Both the position numbers and the translations under genes were made by a program. This document shows, one piece after another, positions 27,047-36,519 of a stretch of DNA of 64,000 nucleotides; the first letter of the stretch is position 1; each line of letters begins with the position of its first letter. The stretch covers positions 62,001 to 126,000 of the forward strand of contig NZ_JNIJ01000015.1 of the NCBI RefSeq assembly GCF_000701345.1. Reading direction: 5' to 3'. Source of the stretch: Bradyrhizobium sp. URHD0069 (GTDB lineage: Bacteria; Pseudomonadota; Alphaproteobacteria; Rhizobiales; Xanthobacteraceae). A model generated the notes under the pieces. That model was not told where the DNA came from. It saw nothing but the letters and a program-made list of their open reading frames with translations, and did no database searches.

Positions 27047-27196
27047 GAATCCGCGCAACCGCACCTGGAGTCCATCCACAGCCAATGCGGCGCTCGTCCA
27101 CAGCTCTTCGCGCGCGTTAATGATTGCCAGGAGAACAAACCGGAATCGGATTCGCGCGGGCCGAGTCCGGTGCACCGAATTCGCTCCTCGCGAGTC
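27047..27196. promoter_or_regulatory. GANTC (CcrM) site cluster in divergent intergenic region
   Basis: The 467-bp gap 26903-27369 has no gene. It holds six GANTC sites in 150 bp at 27047, 27068, 27143, 27149, 27163 and 27192. GANTC is the target of the alphaproteobacterial cell-cycle methyltransferase CcrM. Two TCCACAG strings (27071-27110) and TTAATCGTTAA (about 27210) also occur. It serves as promoter region for the YbjN gene on one side and the riboswitch-ribH2 unit on the other. Confidence 0.5.
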
Positions 27197-27369
27197 CGAT
27201 CGGCTCGCCTTAATCGTTAATTTTCGAAAAAGCCAACTCGCCCGAAGTCTCGCCCGGAGTTTCGCGCTGGAGGCATGGGGACATGCGAATTCGCCGCGGC
27301 GAAGCTCTTGCTGGTGCCGCCGCCGTTCGTCATAATTCGCGTCAGGCTGCTCATACCGGGCGGCCGATG

Positions 27370-27510
27370 TTCTCAGGGCGGGGTGAAAGTCCCCACCGGC
27401 GGTAAGGGTGACGTAGCCCAAGCCCGCGAGCGCCTTCCTCGCCTTGAGGAAGGGTCAGCAGATTCGGTGCGATTCCGAAGCCGACGGTTAAAGTCCGGAT
27501 GAAAGAGAAC
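27370..27510 (+). promoter_or_regulatory. FMN riboswitch (RFN element)
   Basis: Contains the full set of RFN landmarks: TTCTCAGGGCGGGGTGAAAG, CCCCACCGGCGGTAA, AGCCCGCGAGCG, a variable stem (CGCCTTCCTCGCCTTGAGGA), GGTCAGCAGATTCGGTG, CGAAGCCGACGGTTAAAGTC and closing GAAAGAGAA that pairs with the opening TTCTC. It precedes ribH2 by about 72 bases. FMN binding should reduce expression, probably at translation initiation, since no strong T-run terminator follows. Confidence 0.95.
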
Positions 27511-27582
27511 GGTCGCGACAGCCGCATTTCGCGCGGCGCGTCGTTCCGTATGCCCTGATTCTGGTCCTGAAAGAGGAAAGCC

Positions 27583-28158
27583 ATGAATCAGATGTTGCAA
27601 GACTCTCCCGAAGTAAAAGATGCTTCCGAAGTAAAACACTCCCCGGAAATTGCCGATCTTCCACCGGTCCGCGTGCATCCGCGATTCGCAAAACCCCAGC
27701 GGGTTGCCTTCGTGCAGTCCTCCTGGCATCGCGAGGTGGTCGAGGAATGCCGCATCTCATTCCTCGAAGAGATCGAGGCGCGCAATATCGCGCGCGCGCA
27801 TATCGATCTGTTCGAGGTGCCGGGTTCGTTCGAAATCCCGCTGCACGCGCAACTGCTCGCCAAGACCCGGCGCTATACCGCTATCGTCGCGGCCGGGCTC
27901 GTGGTCGATGGCGGCATCTACCGCCATGAATTCGTCGCCGACACCGTGATCAAGGCGCTGATGGATGTGCAACTGCGCACCGAGGTGCCGGTGTTTTCCG
28001 CGGTGCTGACGCCGCAGCAATTTCACGAGAGCGCCGTGCATTTCGATTTCTTCCGCAAACATTTTGCAATCAAGGGCGTCGAGGTCGCGGAAGCCTGCGC
28101 CAACACGCTGCTCAGTCTCGAACGGCTGCGCGGTCAGGTCGCGGCGGGGATTGTGTAA
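27583..28158 (+). CDS. ribH: 6,7-dimethyl-8-ribityllumazine synthase, type II
   Basis: Condenses the ribityl-pyrimidine with dihydroxybutanone phosphate to give lumazine, the riboflavin precursor. 191 residues. Core VAFVQSSWHREVVEECRISF, FEVPGSFEIPLHAQLLAKT, VVDGGIYRHEFVADTVI and PVFSAVLTPQQFHES match the decameric RibH2 of Brucella and rhizobia, not the canonical RibH1. An N-terminal extension of about 38 acidic residues with a near-repeat (SEVKHSPE after PEVKDA) precedes it. Preceded by GAGGAAA and the FMN riboswitch, so it is flavin-repressed. Riboswitch-controlled RibH2 is usual in this order. Confidence 0.93.
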   Translation: MNQMLQDSPEVKDASEVKHSPEIADLPPVRVHPRFAKPQRVAFVQSSWHREVVEECRISFLEEIEARNIARAHIDLFEVPGSFEIPLHAQLLAKTRRYTAIVAAGLVVDGGIYRHEFVADTVIKALMDVQLRTEVPVFSAVLTPQQFHESAVHFDFFRKHFAIKGVEVAEACANTLLSLERLRGQVAAGIV

Positions 28159-28261
28159 GCAAGGCAAGTCCGAAACGGGTCGATTGTCATTTCCGCCGCC
28201 GCGCCTATAAACTCGGCGGCGGGAGGAGGTACGCCCGTGGAGACGGGCGGCCGAGACGGTC

Positions 28262-29470
28262 ATGTTCGAAGGACACGATCCCTATCTCGTCGCGCTCTCG
28301 GTGGTGATCGCGATCCTGGGTGGTTACACCGGCTTCAGCCTCGCGGCACGCATCCGCGAGAAGCCCGGCGTGAGCCGTCGCCTGCTGCTCGCCGGCGCGG
28401 CGGCATTCCTGGCTGTCGGCATCTGGACCATGCATTTCATCGGCATGCTGGCCGCGCCGATACCGGCGGAGACGGTCTATCTCGTCCTTCCCACGATCAT
28501 ATCGTTCCTGATCTGCGCGCTGGTTGTCGGCATATCGCTGTATTTCGTCAGCATTGGCGAACCTTCGCTGCGGCTCGTCGCTTCCTCCGCGGTGCTGCTC
28601 GGAGCCGGGATCGCGAGCATGCACTATGTCGGCATTCACGGCCTGGCCGGCAATTTTGCGGTCAAGCACGACACTCCGATGATCCTGCTGTCGACATTGA
28701 TTGCGATCGTCACAGCCTATGGCGGCTTGCGTGTGTTCCTCGCCCGGCATGACGGCGTGCAGTTGGTCGTCAGCGCGGTCGCATTCGGTGTCGCGGTATC
28801 GGGAATGCACTATACCGCCATGTACGGCATGCATTTTGTTCCGCTCTCGGCCGCGTCGCACCACCATGCCGGAGGGCTGGCTGCGTCGCAGCAGATCCTC
28901 GCGCTGGTCGTCACACTGCTTTGCTTTGTGATTGCGGCGGGCTTCCTGTTGTCCCTGGTCCCGGATTCGCGCCGGCAATCGACGACGGCGGTCACAGAAC
29001 CGGTCGATCCGGTACCGGTAACGGCCGTTGCAAACCTGCCCGCTTCATTTCGCGAACCCGCGGTTGCATCTCCCCGGCTGATGTCGGCGCCGCTCGGCGG
29101 CCTCGGTCAGCCCCGCGCCGCGCCCGCGCCCCGGCTTCCAGTTGAGGGCGCCGACGGGACACATTTTATTGATGCCGCCGATATACGGAGCGTCAGGGCC
29201 GACGCCCATTACACGAGAGTTCATGACGGCACCCGCGAACGGATGTGCCCGTGGTCGATCTCGGAGGCCGAAGCGCAGCTCGACCCCGGCCTATTCGTCC
29301 GGGTTCACCGCAGCCATATCGTCGCGATCCCGCATGTCACCTTCGTTCGCAAGGAAGGTGACGGCGCGGTGATCGAGCTCGATGGTCCGTCGCCGCATCG
29401 CGTTCCCGTGAGCCGCGCCAAGATCGCCGAGGTCAAGGCGCGCCTTGGTCTCGCAAGGCGTCATGCGTAG
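28262..29470 (+). CDS. coxC: MHYT-LytTR membrane regulator, CoxC-like
   Basis: 402 residues: seven predicted membrane helices in the first 232 residues with MHYT-type motifs MHF (57-59), MHY (120-122) and MHYTAM (182-187) at membrane faces, where they are proposed to bind copper and so sense a diatomic gas or redox. A Pro-rich linker (235-292) leads to a C-terminal LytTR DNA-binding domain (about 295-395; FVRVHRSHIVA, HRVPVSR). This architecture and the position directly before coxM match CoxC (and CoxH) of Oligotropha carboxidovorans. It probably regulates the cox operon; a direct repeat lies just downstream. The gas ligand is inferred. Confidence 0.88.
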   Translation: MFEGHDPYLVALSVVIAILGGYTGFSLAARIREKPGVSRRLLLAGAAAFLAVGIWTMHFIGMLAAPIPAETVYLVLPTIISFLICALVVGISLYFVSIGEPSLRLVASSAVLLGAGIASMHYVGIHGLAGNFAVKHDTPMILLSTLIAIVTAYGGLRVFLARHDGVQLVVSAVAFGVAVSGMHYTAMYGMHFVPLSAASHHHAGGLAASQQILALVVTLLCFVIAAGFLLSLVPDSRRQSTTAVTEPVDPVPVTAVANLPASFREPAVASPRLMSAPLGGLGQPRAAPAPRLPVEGADGTHFIDAADIRSVRADAHYTRVHDGTRERMCPWSISEAEAQLDPGLFVRVHRSHIVAIPHVTFVRKEGDGAVIELDGPSPHRVPVSRAKIAEVKARLGLARRHA

Positions 29471-29504
29471 ACCCACCAGTGTCGGATTAGGTCGCGAAGG
29501 CTGA

Positions 29505-29538
29505 CGCATTTCGTGCGCGCCAATCCGTATTTCGTGCG
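29505..29538. promoter_or_regulatory. 13-bp direct repeat, 21-bp period: candidate LytTR operator of coxM operon
   Basis: CGCATTTCGTGCG (29505-29517) and CGTATTTCGTGCG (29526-29538) differ at one base and begin 21 bp apart, two helical turns. LytTR domains bind two direct half-sites at that spacing. It lies 35 bp after coxC and 132 bp before the coxM start. No other feature explains it. Confidence 0.55.
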
Positions 29539-29669
29539 AATTTTCAGCGCCCGTGACCCGGCGCCCGTCCCTGCCTTGCGCGCGAAAAATTCCGGGAACA
29601 GCTTGCGCCGCAATGTCTGCGCCCTGCGCGAATACGCGCCAAAGCGCCGAAAGATGGATGGAGGCGACG

Positions 29670-30533
29670 ATGATTCCTGGCCCATTCAGCTATCACCGGC
29701 CTGCGACATTGGCCGACGCGGTCAAATTGCTCTCGACATTGGGCGACGAAGCTCGCCCGCTTGCCGGCGGCCACAGTCTGGTCCCGATGATGAAGCTTCG
29801 GCTCGCCACACCCGAACATCTGGTCGATCTGCATGGCATCGACGGACTGAAGGGCATCCGCCGCGACGGTAATCGCATCGTGATCGGCGCTATGACCACC
29901 CAGCACGAGCTGCTGGCTTCGGACGAGATCGCGAAATCGCTGCCGATGCTGCACGAAACCGTGCTGCTGATCGCCGATCCGCAGGTGCGCTACCGCGGTA
30001 CGATCGGCGGAAATGTCGCCAATGGCGATCCCGGCAATGACATGCCGGCGCTGATGCTGACATTGGGCGCAAGCTACCGGCTCGAAGGGACCGCGGGCGC
30101 GCGCGACGTCGCGGCTTCCGAATTCTATCAGGGCGCTTATTTCACCGCACTCGAGCCCGGCGAAATCCTGACCTCGATTTCAATTCCCGCACCGGCCGCC
30201 GGTCACGGCTACGCCTATGAAAAATTAAAGCGCAAGGTCGGCGACTATGCCACCGCCGCCGCCGCGGTCGTCCTCACCATGTCCGGCGGCAAGGTCGCTG
30301 GCTGCGCGATCGGCCTCACCAATCTGCACGAAACGCCGCTGCTCGCGGCGGAGGCGGCTCGGTGCGTGATCGGAACCAGCCTCGATGAGGCGACGCTCAA
30401 AAAGGCCGCCGCGGCGGCGGAGGCGATCATGTCGCCGGCCGCCGATGCCCGCGGACCGGTCGAATACCGCAAGCATGTCGGCGGCATCATGGTGACGCGG
30501 GCGCTGACCCGCGCCGCCGGCCGCGCAAGCTGA
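29670..30533 (+). CDS. coxM: CO dehydrogenase medium subunit (FAD-binding)
   Basis: 287 residues from ATG 29670 (after GGATGGAGG). Begins [20 protein letters not shown], nearly the start of O. carboxidovorans CoxM. FAD sites: [14 protein letters not shown] and [18 protein letters not shown], with [18 protein letters not shown] near the C-terminus. Passes electrons from the iron-sulfur subunit to the quinone pool. First structural gene; order M-S-L is that of form I CO dehydrogenase. A longer upstream frame lacks a ribosome site. Confidence 0.95.
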   Translation: MIPGPFSYHRPATLADAVKLLSTLGDEARPLAGGHSLVPMMKLRLATPEHLVDLHGIDGLKGIRRDGNRIVIGAMTTQHELLASDEIAKSLPMLHETVLLIADPQVRYRGTIGGNVANGDPGNDMPALMLTLGASYRLEGTAGARDVAASEFYQGAYFTALEPGEILTSISIPAPAAGHGYAYEKLKRKVGDYATAAAAVVLTMSGGKVAGCAIGLTNLHETPLLAAEAARCVIGTSLDEATLKKAAAAAEAIMSPAADARGPVEYRKHVGGIMVTRALTRAAGRAS

Positions 30534-30547
30534 GAAGGGGATCAAAA

Positions 30548-31048
30548 ATGGCAAAGACCCATGTGACCATGAAGGTGAACGGCGCCGAGATCGAAGGCCT
30601 CGTTGAACCGCGCACGCTGCTGGTGCACTTCATCCGCGAAAACCTTCAACTCACCGGCACCCATATCGGCTGCGAGACCACGCATTGCGGCGCCTGTACC
30701 GTCGATCTCGACGGCATGTCGGTGAAAAGCTGCACCATGTTCGCGGTGCAGGCCGCGGGCTCCGAGATCATCACCATCGAGGGGGTCGCAAATGCCGACG
30801 GCTCGTTGTCGGCGTTGCAGGAAGGCTTCCGCATGATGCACGGCTTGCAATGCGGCTTCTGTACGCCGGGCATGATCCTGCGCGCGCAGCGGCTCTTGAA
30901 GGAGAACCCGTCGCCGAGCGAGGCCGAAATCCGGATGGGCATCTCCGGCAATATCTGCCGTTGCACCGGCTATCAGAACATCGTCAGGGCAATCCAGTAC
31001 GCCGCCGCCAAGATCAATGGCGTCGAATTCCAGGAGGCTGCGGAATGA
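30548..31048 (+). CDS. coxS: CO dehydrogenase small subunit, 2x[2Fe-2S]
   Basis: 166 residues. Plant-type cluster ligands C42, C47, C50 and C62 ([14 protein letters not shown]...KSC), and the second cluster C102, C105, C137, C139 (QCGFCTPG ... ICRCTGYQN). Carries electrons from the Mo-Cu centre of CoxL to FAD of CoxM. Its stop overlaps the coxL start by ATGA. Confidence 0.96.
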   Translation: MAKTHVTMKVNGAEIEGLVEPRTLLVHFIRENLQLTGTHIGCETTHCGACTVDLDGMSVKSCTMFAVQAAGSEIITIEGVANADGSLSALQEGFRMMHGLQCGFCTPGMILRAQRLLKENPSPSEAEIRMGISGNICRCTGYQNIVRAIQYAAAKINGVEFQEAAE

Positions 31049-33465
31049 ACGACATGACTCCCACGCGGGAACAACGCGAAGCCAATCTCGAAGGCATGGG
31101 TTGCAAGCGCAAGCGCGTCGAAGACATCCGCTTCACGCAAGGCAAGGGCAACTATGTCGACGACCTGAAGCTGCCGGGCATGCTGCATGGCGATTTCGTC
31201 CGCTCGCCCCACGCTCATGCGCGCGTCAAATCGATCAACTCCGACGAGGCGCTGAAAGTGCCCGGCGTGCTCGCGGTGATCACGGCCGAAACGCTGAAAA
31301 CCGTCAATCTGGCCTGGATGCCGACGCTGGCCGGCGACGTGCAGATGGTTTTGGCCGACGGCAAGGTGCTGTTCCAGAACCAGGAAGTGGCCTTCGTGGT
31401 CGCCACTGATCGCTACGCCGCCGATGACGGCATCAACAAGGTCCAGGTCGAATACGAGCCGCTCCCGGTCGTGATCGATCCGTTCAAGGCCATGGACGCG
31501 GACGCCCCGGTGTTGCGTGAGGATCTCGCCGGCAAAACCACGGGTGCGCACGGACCGCGCAAGCATCACAATCACGTCTTCGAATGGACCGTCGGCGACA
31601 AGGACCTTACCGACGCCGCCTTCCGCAAGGCGGAGGTCACGGTCAAGGAGATGATCTCCTATCATCGCACGCACCCGTCACCGCTGGAGACCTGCCAGTG
31701 CGTGTGCTCGTTCGACAAGATCAAGGGCGAGTTGACGATCTGGGGCACTTTCCAGGCGCCGCATGTGATCCGCACCGTGGTGGCGCTGATCGCCAAGATT
31801 CCGGAACACAAGATCCACGTGATCTCGCCCGATATCGGCGGCGGCTTCGGTAACAAGGTCGGCGCCTATCCCGGTTACATTTGTGCCGCCGTGGCTTCGA
31901 TCGTCACCGGAAAACCCGTAAAATGGGTCGAAGACCGCATCGAAAACCTGACCGCGACTTCCTTTGCGCGCGACTACCACATGACGACCGAAATCGCGTC
32001 GACCAAAGAGGGCAAGGTCAATGGTTTGCGCGTCCATGTGCTGGCCGATCACGGCGCATTCGACGCCTGCGCCGATCCGTCGAAATGGCCGGCCGGCTTC
32101 TTCAACATCGTCACCGGCTCCTACGACTTCCCCGTCGCGCATCTTTCGGTAGACGGCATCTACACCAACAAGGCGCCGGGCGGCGTCGCCTATCGCTGCT
32201 CGTTCCGGGTGACGGAGGCGGCCTATTGCATCGAGCGTGGGATGGACATTCTCGCCCAGAAGCTCGGAATGGATCCGGCCGAGTTGCGGCTCAAGAATTT
32301 CATCAAGCCGGAGCAATTCCCGTATCACTCCGCGTTGGGGTGGGAATACGATTCCGGCGATTATGCCACCGCCATGCGCAAGATGATGGAGTCGGTCGAC
32401 TACGCCGGCCTGCGCAAGGAGCAGGCGGCGCAACGCGCGGCGTTCAATCGCGGCGAGACCCGCGAGATCATGGGCATCGGCGTGTCGTTCTTTACCGAGA
32501 TCGTTGGCGCCGGTCCGTCGAAGAATTGCGACATTCTGGGGATCGCGATGTTCGATTCCTGCGAAATCCGCATGCACCCGACCGGCGCCGGCATCGCCCG
32601 GGTCGGCTCCAAGAGCCAGGGCCAGGGTCACGAGACGACCTGGGCCCAGATCATCGCCACCGAGATCGGCATTCCCGCCAGCGATATCATGGTCGAGGAA
32701 GGAAACACCGATACCGCGCCCTACGGGCTTGGCACCTACGGGTCGCGTTCGACGCCGGTAGCGGGGGCGGCGATCGCGATGGCCGCGCGCAAGATCAAGG
32801 CCAAGGCGCAGATGATCGCCGCCTACAAGCTTGAGGTGCACGAGGGCGACCTCGAATGGGATATCGACGGTTTCCGGGTCAAAGGGCTGCCGGAGAAATC
32901 CATGTCGATGAAAGACATCTGCTGGGCGGCCTACAACTCGGTACCCCCGGGCATGGAACCGGGCCTGGAGGCCGTGAGCTATTACGATCCGCCCAATATG
33001 ACCTACCCGTTCGGCGCCTATATCTGCGTGATGAACATCGACGTCGATACCGGGGTCTACAAGGTTCGCCGCTTCTACGCGCTGGACGATTGCGGCACCC
33101 GCATCAACCCGATGATCATCGAGGGACAGGTGCATGGCGGACTGACCGAAGCCTTCGCGATCGCGATGGGTCAGGAGATCCGTTACGACGACACCGGCAA
33201 CGTGGTGACCGGCTCGTTCATGGATTTCTTCATGCCGACTGCGGTGGAGACGCCGCATTGGGAAACCGATTTCACCGTGACGCCGTCGCCACATCACCCG
33301 ATAGGCGCCAAGGGCGTCGGCGAGAGCCCGAATGTGGGCGGCGTGCCGGCGTTTTCCAACGCCGTCAACGACGCCTTCTCGTTCCTGGGCTCGACCCACA
33401 TCCAGATGCCGCACGACTACTGGCGTAACTGGCGGGCGGCGAAGAATTTGGGAGTGTTTGCGTAA
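31045..33465 (+). CDS. coxL: CO dehydrogenase large subunit, form I (Mo-Cu)
   Basis: Catalyses CO + H2O to CO2 + 2 e- + 2 H+ at a [CuSMoO2] centre. 806 residues from ATG 31045. The active-site loop reads [10 protein letters not shown] with C385 binding copper (C388 in O. carboxidovorans), which defines form I; form II enzymes have AYRGAGR. The catalytic Glu is E760 in [10 protein letters not shown] (E763 equivalent). The Mo-pterin region includes [14 protein letters not shown] and [15 protein letters not shown]. All landmarks for true aerobic CO oxidation are here. Translation is coupled to coxS. A palindromic repeat follows in the 124-bp gap to coxD. Confidence 0.97.
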   Translation: MNDMTPTREQREANLEGMGCKRKRVEDIRFTQGKGNYVDDLKLPGMLHGDFVRSPHAHARVKSINSDEALKVPGVLAVITAETLKTVNLAWMPTLAGDVQMVLADGKVLFQNQEVAFVVATDRYAADDGINKVQVEYEPLPVVIDPFKAMDADAPVLREDLAGKTTGAHGPRKHHNHVFEWTVGDKDLTDAAFRKAEVTVKEMISYHRTHPSPLETCQCVCSFDKIKGELTIWGTFQAPHVIRTVVALIAKIPEHKIHVISPDIGGGFGNKVGAYPGYICAAVASIVTGKPVKWVEDRIENLTATSFARDYHMTTEIASTKEGKVNGLRVHVLADHGAFDACADPSKWPAGFFNIVTGSYDFPVAHLSVDGIYTNKAPGGVAYRCSFRVTEAAYCIERGMDILAQKLGMDPAELRLKNFIKPEQFPYHSALGWEYDSGDYATAMRKMMESVDYAGLRKEQAAQRAAFNRGETREIMGIGVSFFTEIVGAGPSKNCDILGIAMFDSCEIRMHPTGAGIARVGSKSQGQGHETTWAQIIATEIGIPASDIMVEEGNTDTAPYGLGTYGSRSTPVAGAAIAMAARKIKAKAQMIAAYKLEVHEGDLEWDIDGFRVKGLPEKSMSMKDICWAAYNSVPPGMEPGLEAVSYYDPPNMTYPFGAYICVMNIDVDTGVYKVRRFYALDDCGTRINPMIIEGQVHGGLTEAFAIAMGQEIRYDDTGNVVTGSFMDFFMPTAVETPHWETDFTVTPSPHHPIGAKGVGESPNVGGVPAFSNAVNDAFSFLGSTHIQMPHDYWRNWRAAKNLGVFA

Positions 33466-33488
33466 TGCGATGGAAGGTGCCCAAATCG

Positions 33489-33570
33489 TCATTGCGAGCG
33501 AAGCGAAGCAATCCAGCTTTTTTGAGAAAGAGAAGCTGGATTGCTTCGTCGCTTCGCTCCTCGCAATGAC
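33489..33570. repeat. CATTGCGAG... palindromic repeat, copy 2, between coxL and coxD
   Basis: GTCATTGCGAGCGAAGCGAA ... CAATCCAGCTTTTT and AGCTGGATTGCTTCGTCGCT ... CTCGCAATGACG: near-perfect inverted arms with a short centre (82 bp). Compact form of the family also at 15881, 36520 and 51302. A transcript through it would form a long hairpin. Confidence 0.9.
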
Positions 33571-33589
33571 GGCAGATAATGCTCCGGCA

Positions 33590-34462
33590 ATGAAAACCCG
33601 CGAGGAGATCGCGCAAGCCCTGGCCGCCTCCGGCTATATCGCCGACAGCGAGCTTGCGACCGCGATCTCGCTGATGCAATTGCTCAAGCGCCCGCTGCTG
33701 CTTGAAGGCGAGGCAGGCGTCGGCAAGACCGAGGTCGCCAAGGCGCTGGCCGCCGCGCACGCGACCGAACTGATCCGCCTGCAGTGCTACGAGGGCCTCG
33801 ATCAATCGGCCGCGCTCTATGAATGGAATTACCAGCGGCAGTTGCTGGCGATCCAGGCGCATCGCGGCGACAAGGCTGATACCATCGAGGATCAGATTTT
33901 CTCGGAAAAGTATCTGCTGGAGCGGCCACTGCTGGCCGCGATCCGCCGCCGCACACCGCCGGTGCTGCTGATCGACGAGATCGATCGCGCCGACGACGAG
34001 TTCGAGGCGTTCCTGCTCGAACTGTTGTCCGACTTTCAGGTTTCGATCCCCGAACTGGGGACGATTACCGCAACCACCATTCCGCATGTAATCCTGACGT
34101 CGAACGGCACCCGCGAACTTTCCGACGCGCTGCGCCGCCGCTGCCTCTATCACTATGTGGATTATCCCGATGTGGATCGCGAGGCGCGCATCATCATGGC
34201 GCGGATCACTGGCGCCGGTGCGTCACTGTCGCTGCAGATCGCGCGCATGGTCGAAAACGTCCGCAAGGAAGAGCTTCGCAAGGTCCCCGGTGTCGCGGAG
34301 ACGCTGGACTGGGCGGCGGCACTGGTCGGGCTCGGCGTGCGCGACCTGCACGACGTCCCCGAGACCGTTCACGAAACCCTGATGTGCCTTCTCAAGACGC
34401 ATGAAGACAAATCGCGCCTGACGCGCGAGATATCAGAACGCCTGCTGGGGAAAGTCGCATGA
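33590..34462 (+). CDS. coxD: AAA+ MoxR-type ATPase for CO dehydrogenase maturation
   Basis: 290 residues from ATG 33590 (MKTREEIAQALAASGYIADS); an alternative in-frame ATG at 33566 would start within the repeat. Walker A GEAGVGKTEVA (40-50), Walker B VLLIDEIDRAD (about 125-135), sensor 1 ILTSNGTREL. In Oligotropha CoxD is a membrane-associated AAA+ chaperone needed to build the CuSMo centre, working with CoxE and CoxF. Stop overlaps coxE start as ATGA. Confidence 0.94.
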   Translation: MKTREEIAQALAASGYIADSELATAISLMQLLKRPLLLEGEAGVGKTEVAKALAAAHATELIRLQCYEGLDQSAALYEWNYQRQLLAIQAHRGDKADTIEDQIFSEKYLLERPLLAAIRRRTPPVLLIDEIDRADDEFEAFLLELLSDFQVSIPELGTITATTIPHVILTSNGTRELSDALRRRCLYHYVDYPDVDREARIIMARITGAGASLSLQIARMVENVRKEELRKVPGVAETLDWAAALVGLGVRDLHDVPETVHETLMCLLKTHEDKSRLTREISERLLGKVA

Positions 34463-35667
34463 GTTGTTGCGGCACCAATCCGGCCTACGATGAACTCGAC
34501 GAGGTTTGCCGCCTCGTCTCGGCGAGGCTCGCCGCGTTTCTCCGAACCTTGCGCGACAACGGTTTCCCCGTCGGTCTGCACGAAGGCCGGGATGCCGCTG
34601 TTCTGATGGCGGCGGGCTATATCGAGCGGCCCGGTCTGTTGCGCTCGGCGTTCAAGCACCTGTTCTCGGCGCGGAAATCCGACTGGGACAAATTCGATGG
34701 GCTGTTCGACGCGTTCTGGCTCGGCAGGCGCGTAAAATCGCGATCGATGACCATGGGTTCAGTGAAGGCGGCCAACAGCCCATCGCTGAAAAGCCTGCAG
34801 GACAAAAGGTCCGAACGCACCGGTGGCGACGCCGCAACGGACCAGATTCCATCGGCCGACGATGCGCCCGAGGCGCGCGCCGGCGAAGGCCGCATGGAAG
34901 GCGCTTCCCGCGCCGACAATCTCGCCGAGATCGATTTCCGCAAGATGGCGGATCCCGAGCAGATCGAAGAGGCCCACAACGTGGCGGCGCGGCTCGCGAA
35001 AACCATGCGCACGCGGCTGACCCGTCGCGATCTGGCGCGGCGGCGCGGCTACCGGCTCGACCTGCGCCGTACCATCCACAGTAACATCAGCCATGGCGGC
35101 GTGCCGATCAGCCTTGTGAAGCGGCAGCGCAAGGAAAAGCCGCTGCGTCTGGTGATGCTGCTCGACGCATCCGGCTCGATGAGCATGTATACCGGCGTAT
35201 TCTTGCGCTTCATCCATGGCGTGCTGGATGAATTTCGCGAAGCGGAAGCGTTCCTGTTCCATACAAGGCTCGCTTACGTGTCCGACGCTATGAAGGAAAA
35301 GGATCCGGCGCGTGCGCTCGATCGTTTGTCGATCATGGCGCAGGGCGCGGGTGGCGGCACAAAAATCGGCGAAAGCCTGCAGACCTTCAACCGCTGGCAC
35401 GCCGCGCGCGTGCTCCATTCGCGCAGCTGTGTTATGATCGTGTCCGACGGGTACGAGACCGGCGACGCCGCGCTGCTCGGCCGCGAGATGGCGGCGCTGG
35501 CTAAGCGCTGCCGCCGCATCGTCTGGCTCAATCCGATGATGGCGTGGCGGGGCTATGCGCCCGAGGCTGCGGGCATCAAGGCCGCGCTGCCCTATGTCGA
35601 TCTCTACGCGCCCGCCAATACGCTGAAAAGCCTGACTGAGCTTGAACCCTATCTGGCGAAGCTCTGA
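34459..35667 (+). CDS. coxE: von Willebrand factor A domain protein, CO dehydrogenase maturation
   Basis: 402 residues: N-terminal helical part, a charged linker (115-160), then a VWA/CoxE domain with MIDAS motif DASGSMS (236-242), GAGGGTKIGESL and VSDGYETGD. Metal-binding partner of the CoxD ATPase, as in other MoxR-VWA pairs; required for copper insertion into CoxL. The N-terminus MSCCGTNPAY has a vicinal Cys pair of unknown role. Followed after 11 bp by coxF. Confidence 0.93.
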   Translation: MSCCGTNPAYDELDEVCRLVSARLAAFLRTLRDNGFPVGLHEGRDAAVLMAAGYIERPGLLRSAFKHLFSARKSDWDKFDGLFDAFWLGRRVKSRSMTMGSVKAANSPSLKSLQDKRSERTGGDAATDQIPSADDAPEARAGEGRMEGASRADNLAEIDFRKMADPEQIEEAHNVAARLAKTMRTRLTRRDLARRRGYRLDLRRTIHSNISHGGVPISLVKRQRKEKPLRLVMLLDASGSMSMYTGVFLRFIHGVLDEFREAEAFLFHTRLAYVSDAMKEKDPARALDRLSIMAQGAGGGTKIGESLQTFNRWHAARVLHSRSCVMIVSDGYETGDAALLGREMAALAKRCRRIVWLNPMMAWRGYAPEAAGIKAALPYVDLYAPANTLKSLTELEPYLAKL

Positions 35668-35678
35668 GGGAGGCGCCG

Positions 35679-36506
35679 ATGTCAGGGCATGTTGAAGTGA
35701 TGGATCTGGTGGCCCAGCTCAAGGCCGCCGAGGAAACCTTTGTTCTCGCCACGGTGGTGCGCACGGTATCGGTGACCGCGGCCAAGGCCGGCGCCAAGGC
35801 GATCATCCGCCCCGATGGGACGATCGTGGCGGGCTGGATCGGCGGTGGCTGCGCCCGCGGCGCGGTGCTCAAAGCTGCGCGCGAAGCGCTCGCCGATGGC
35901 GAGCCGCGCATGGTCTCGGTGCAGCCGGAAAATCTTCTCGCCGAACTCGGCGTCAAGCCCGGCGAGAACCGCGACGGCGTGCGCTTTGCACAGAACATGT
36001 GCCCGAGCAAGGGCACCATGGACATATTTGTCGAACCTGTGCTGCCGCATCCCTCGCTGGTCATTCTCGGCGTCAGCCCGGTCGCGCTGTCGCTCGCCAC
36101 CCAGGCGCGGCAGCTCGGTTACCACGTCACGGTTGCCGCACCGGCCGCCGACCTGCCGGCCGCTCCCGACGCGGACATGCTGATCGATGGCTATCAGCTC
36201 GGCCGGCTCAATGAGGCGAGACGCTTTATCGTGGTTTCGACGCAAGGAAGGGGTGACGAGGCTGCATTGCGCACGGCGGTATCGACCGGCGCCGCATATC
36301 ACGCGTTCGTCGGGAGCCGCCGCAAGATGGCGGCGCTTCGCGAGAAGCTGATCGCGGAAGGCATCGAAGCGTCAGCCGTCGATCGCATCAAGGCGCCGGC
36401 CGGTCTCGATCTCGGCGCGATCACGCCGGAGGAAATCGCGATGTCGATCCTGGCGGAGATTACGGTCGAGCGACGGCGGGGACAGCGTGGAGCGGGGAGG
36501 GTCTAA
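35679..36506 (+). CDS. coxF: XdhC/CoxI-family maturation factor, CoxF-like
   Basis: 275 residues: N-terminal XdhC_CoxI part (LKAAEETFVLATVVRTVSVT, GWIGGGCARGAV) and C-terminal Rossmann XdhC_C part (SLVILGVSPVALSLATQARQ, VVSTQGRGDEAAL, HAFVGSRRKMAAL, IKAPAGLDLGAITPEEIAMS). The family binds and sulfurates molybdenum cofactor before insertion. In position it equals CoxF of O. carboxidovorans. Last gene of the cluster here: no coxG, coxH, coxI or coxK follows; a palindromic repeat and the convergent prs gene do. Confidence 0.9.
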   Translation: MSGHVEVMDLVAQLKAAEETFVLATVVRTVSVTAAKAGAKAIIRPDGTIVAGWIGGGCARGAVLKAAREALADGEPRMVSVQPENLLAELGVKPGENRDGVRFAQNMCPSKGTMDIFVEPVLPHPSLVILGVSPVALSLATQARQLGYHVTVAAPAADLPAAPDADMLIDGYQLGRLNEARRFIVVSTQGRGDEAALRTAVSTGAAYHAFVGSRRKMAALREKLIAEGIEASAVDRIKAPAGLDLGAITPEEIAMSILAEITVERRRGQRGAGRV

Positions 36507-36519
36507 GTTTTGAAGGCCG

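Noticed and set aside
31678..33492. 604-codon minus-strand frame over coxL
   Set aside because: His/Arg/Asp-rich antisense translation with no motif; coxL is unmistakable.
33332..33589. Long N-terminal extension of CoxD
   Set aside because: It would read through the coxL 3' end and a palindromic repeat in another frame; known CoxD length fits the ATG at 33590.
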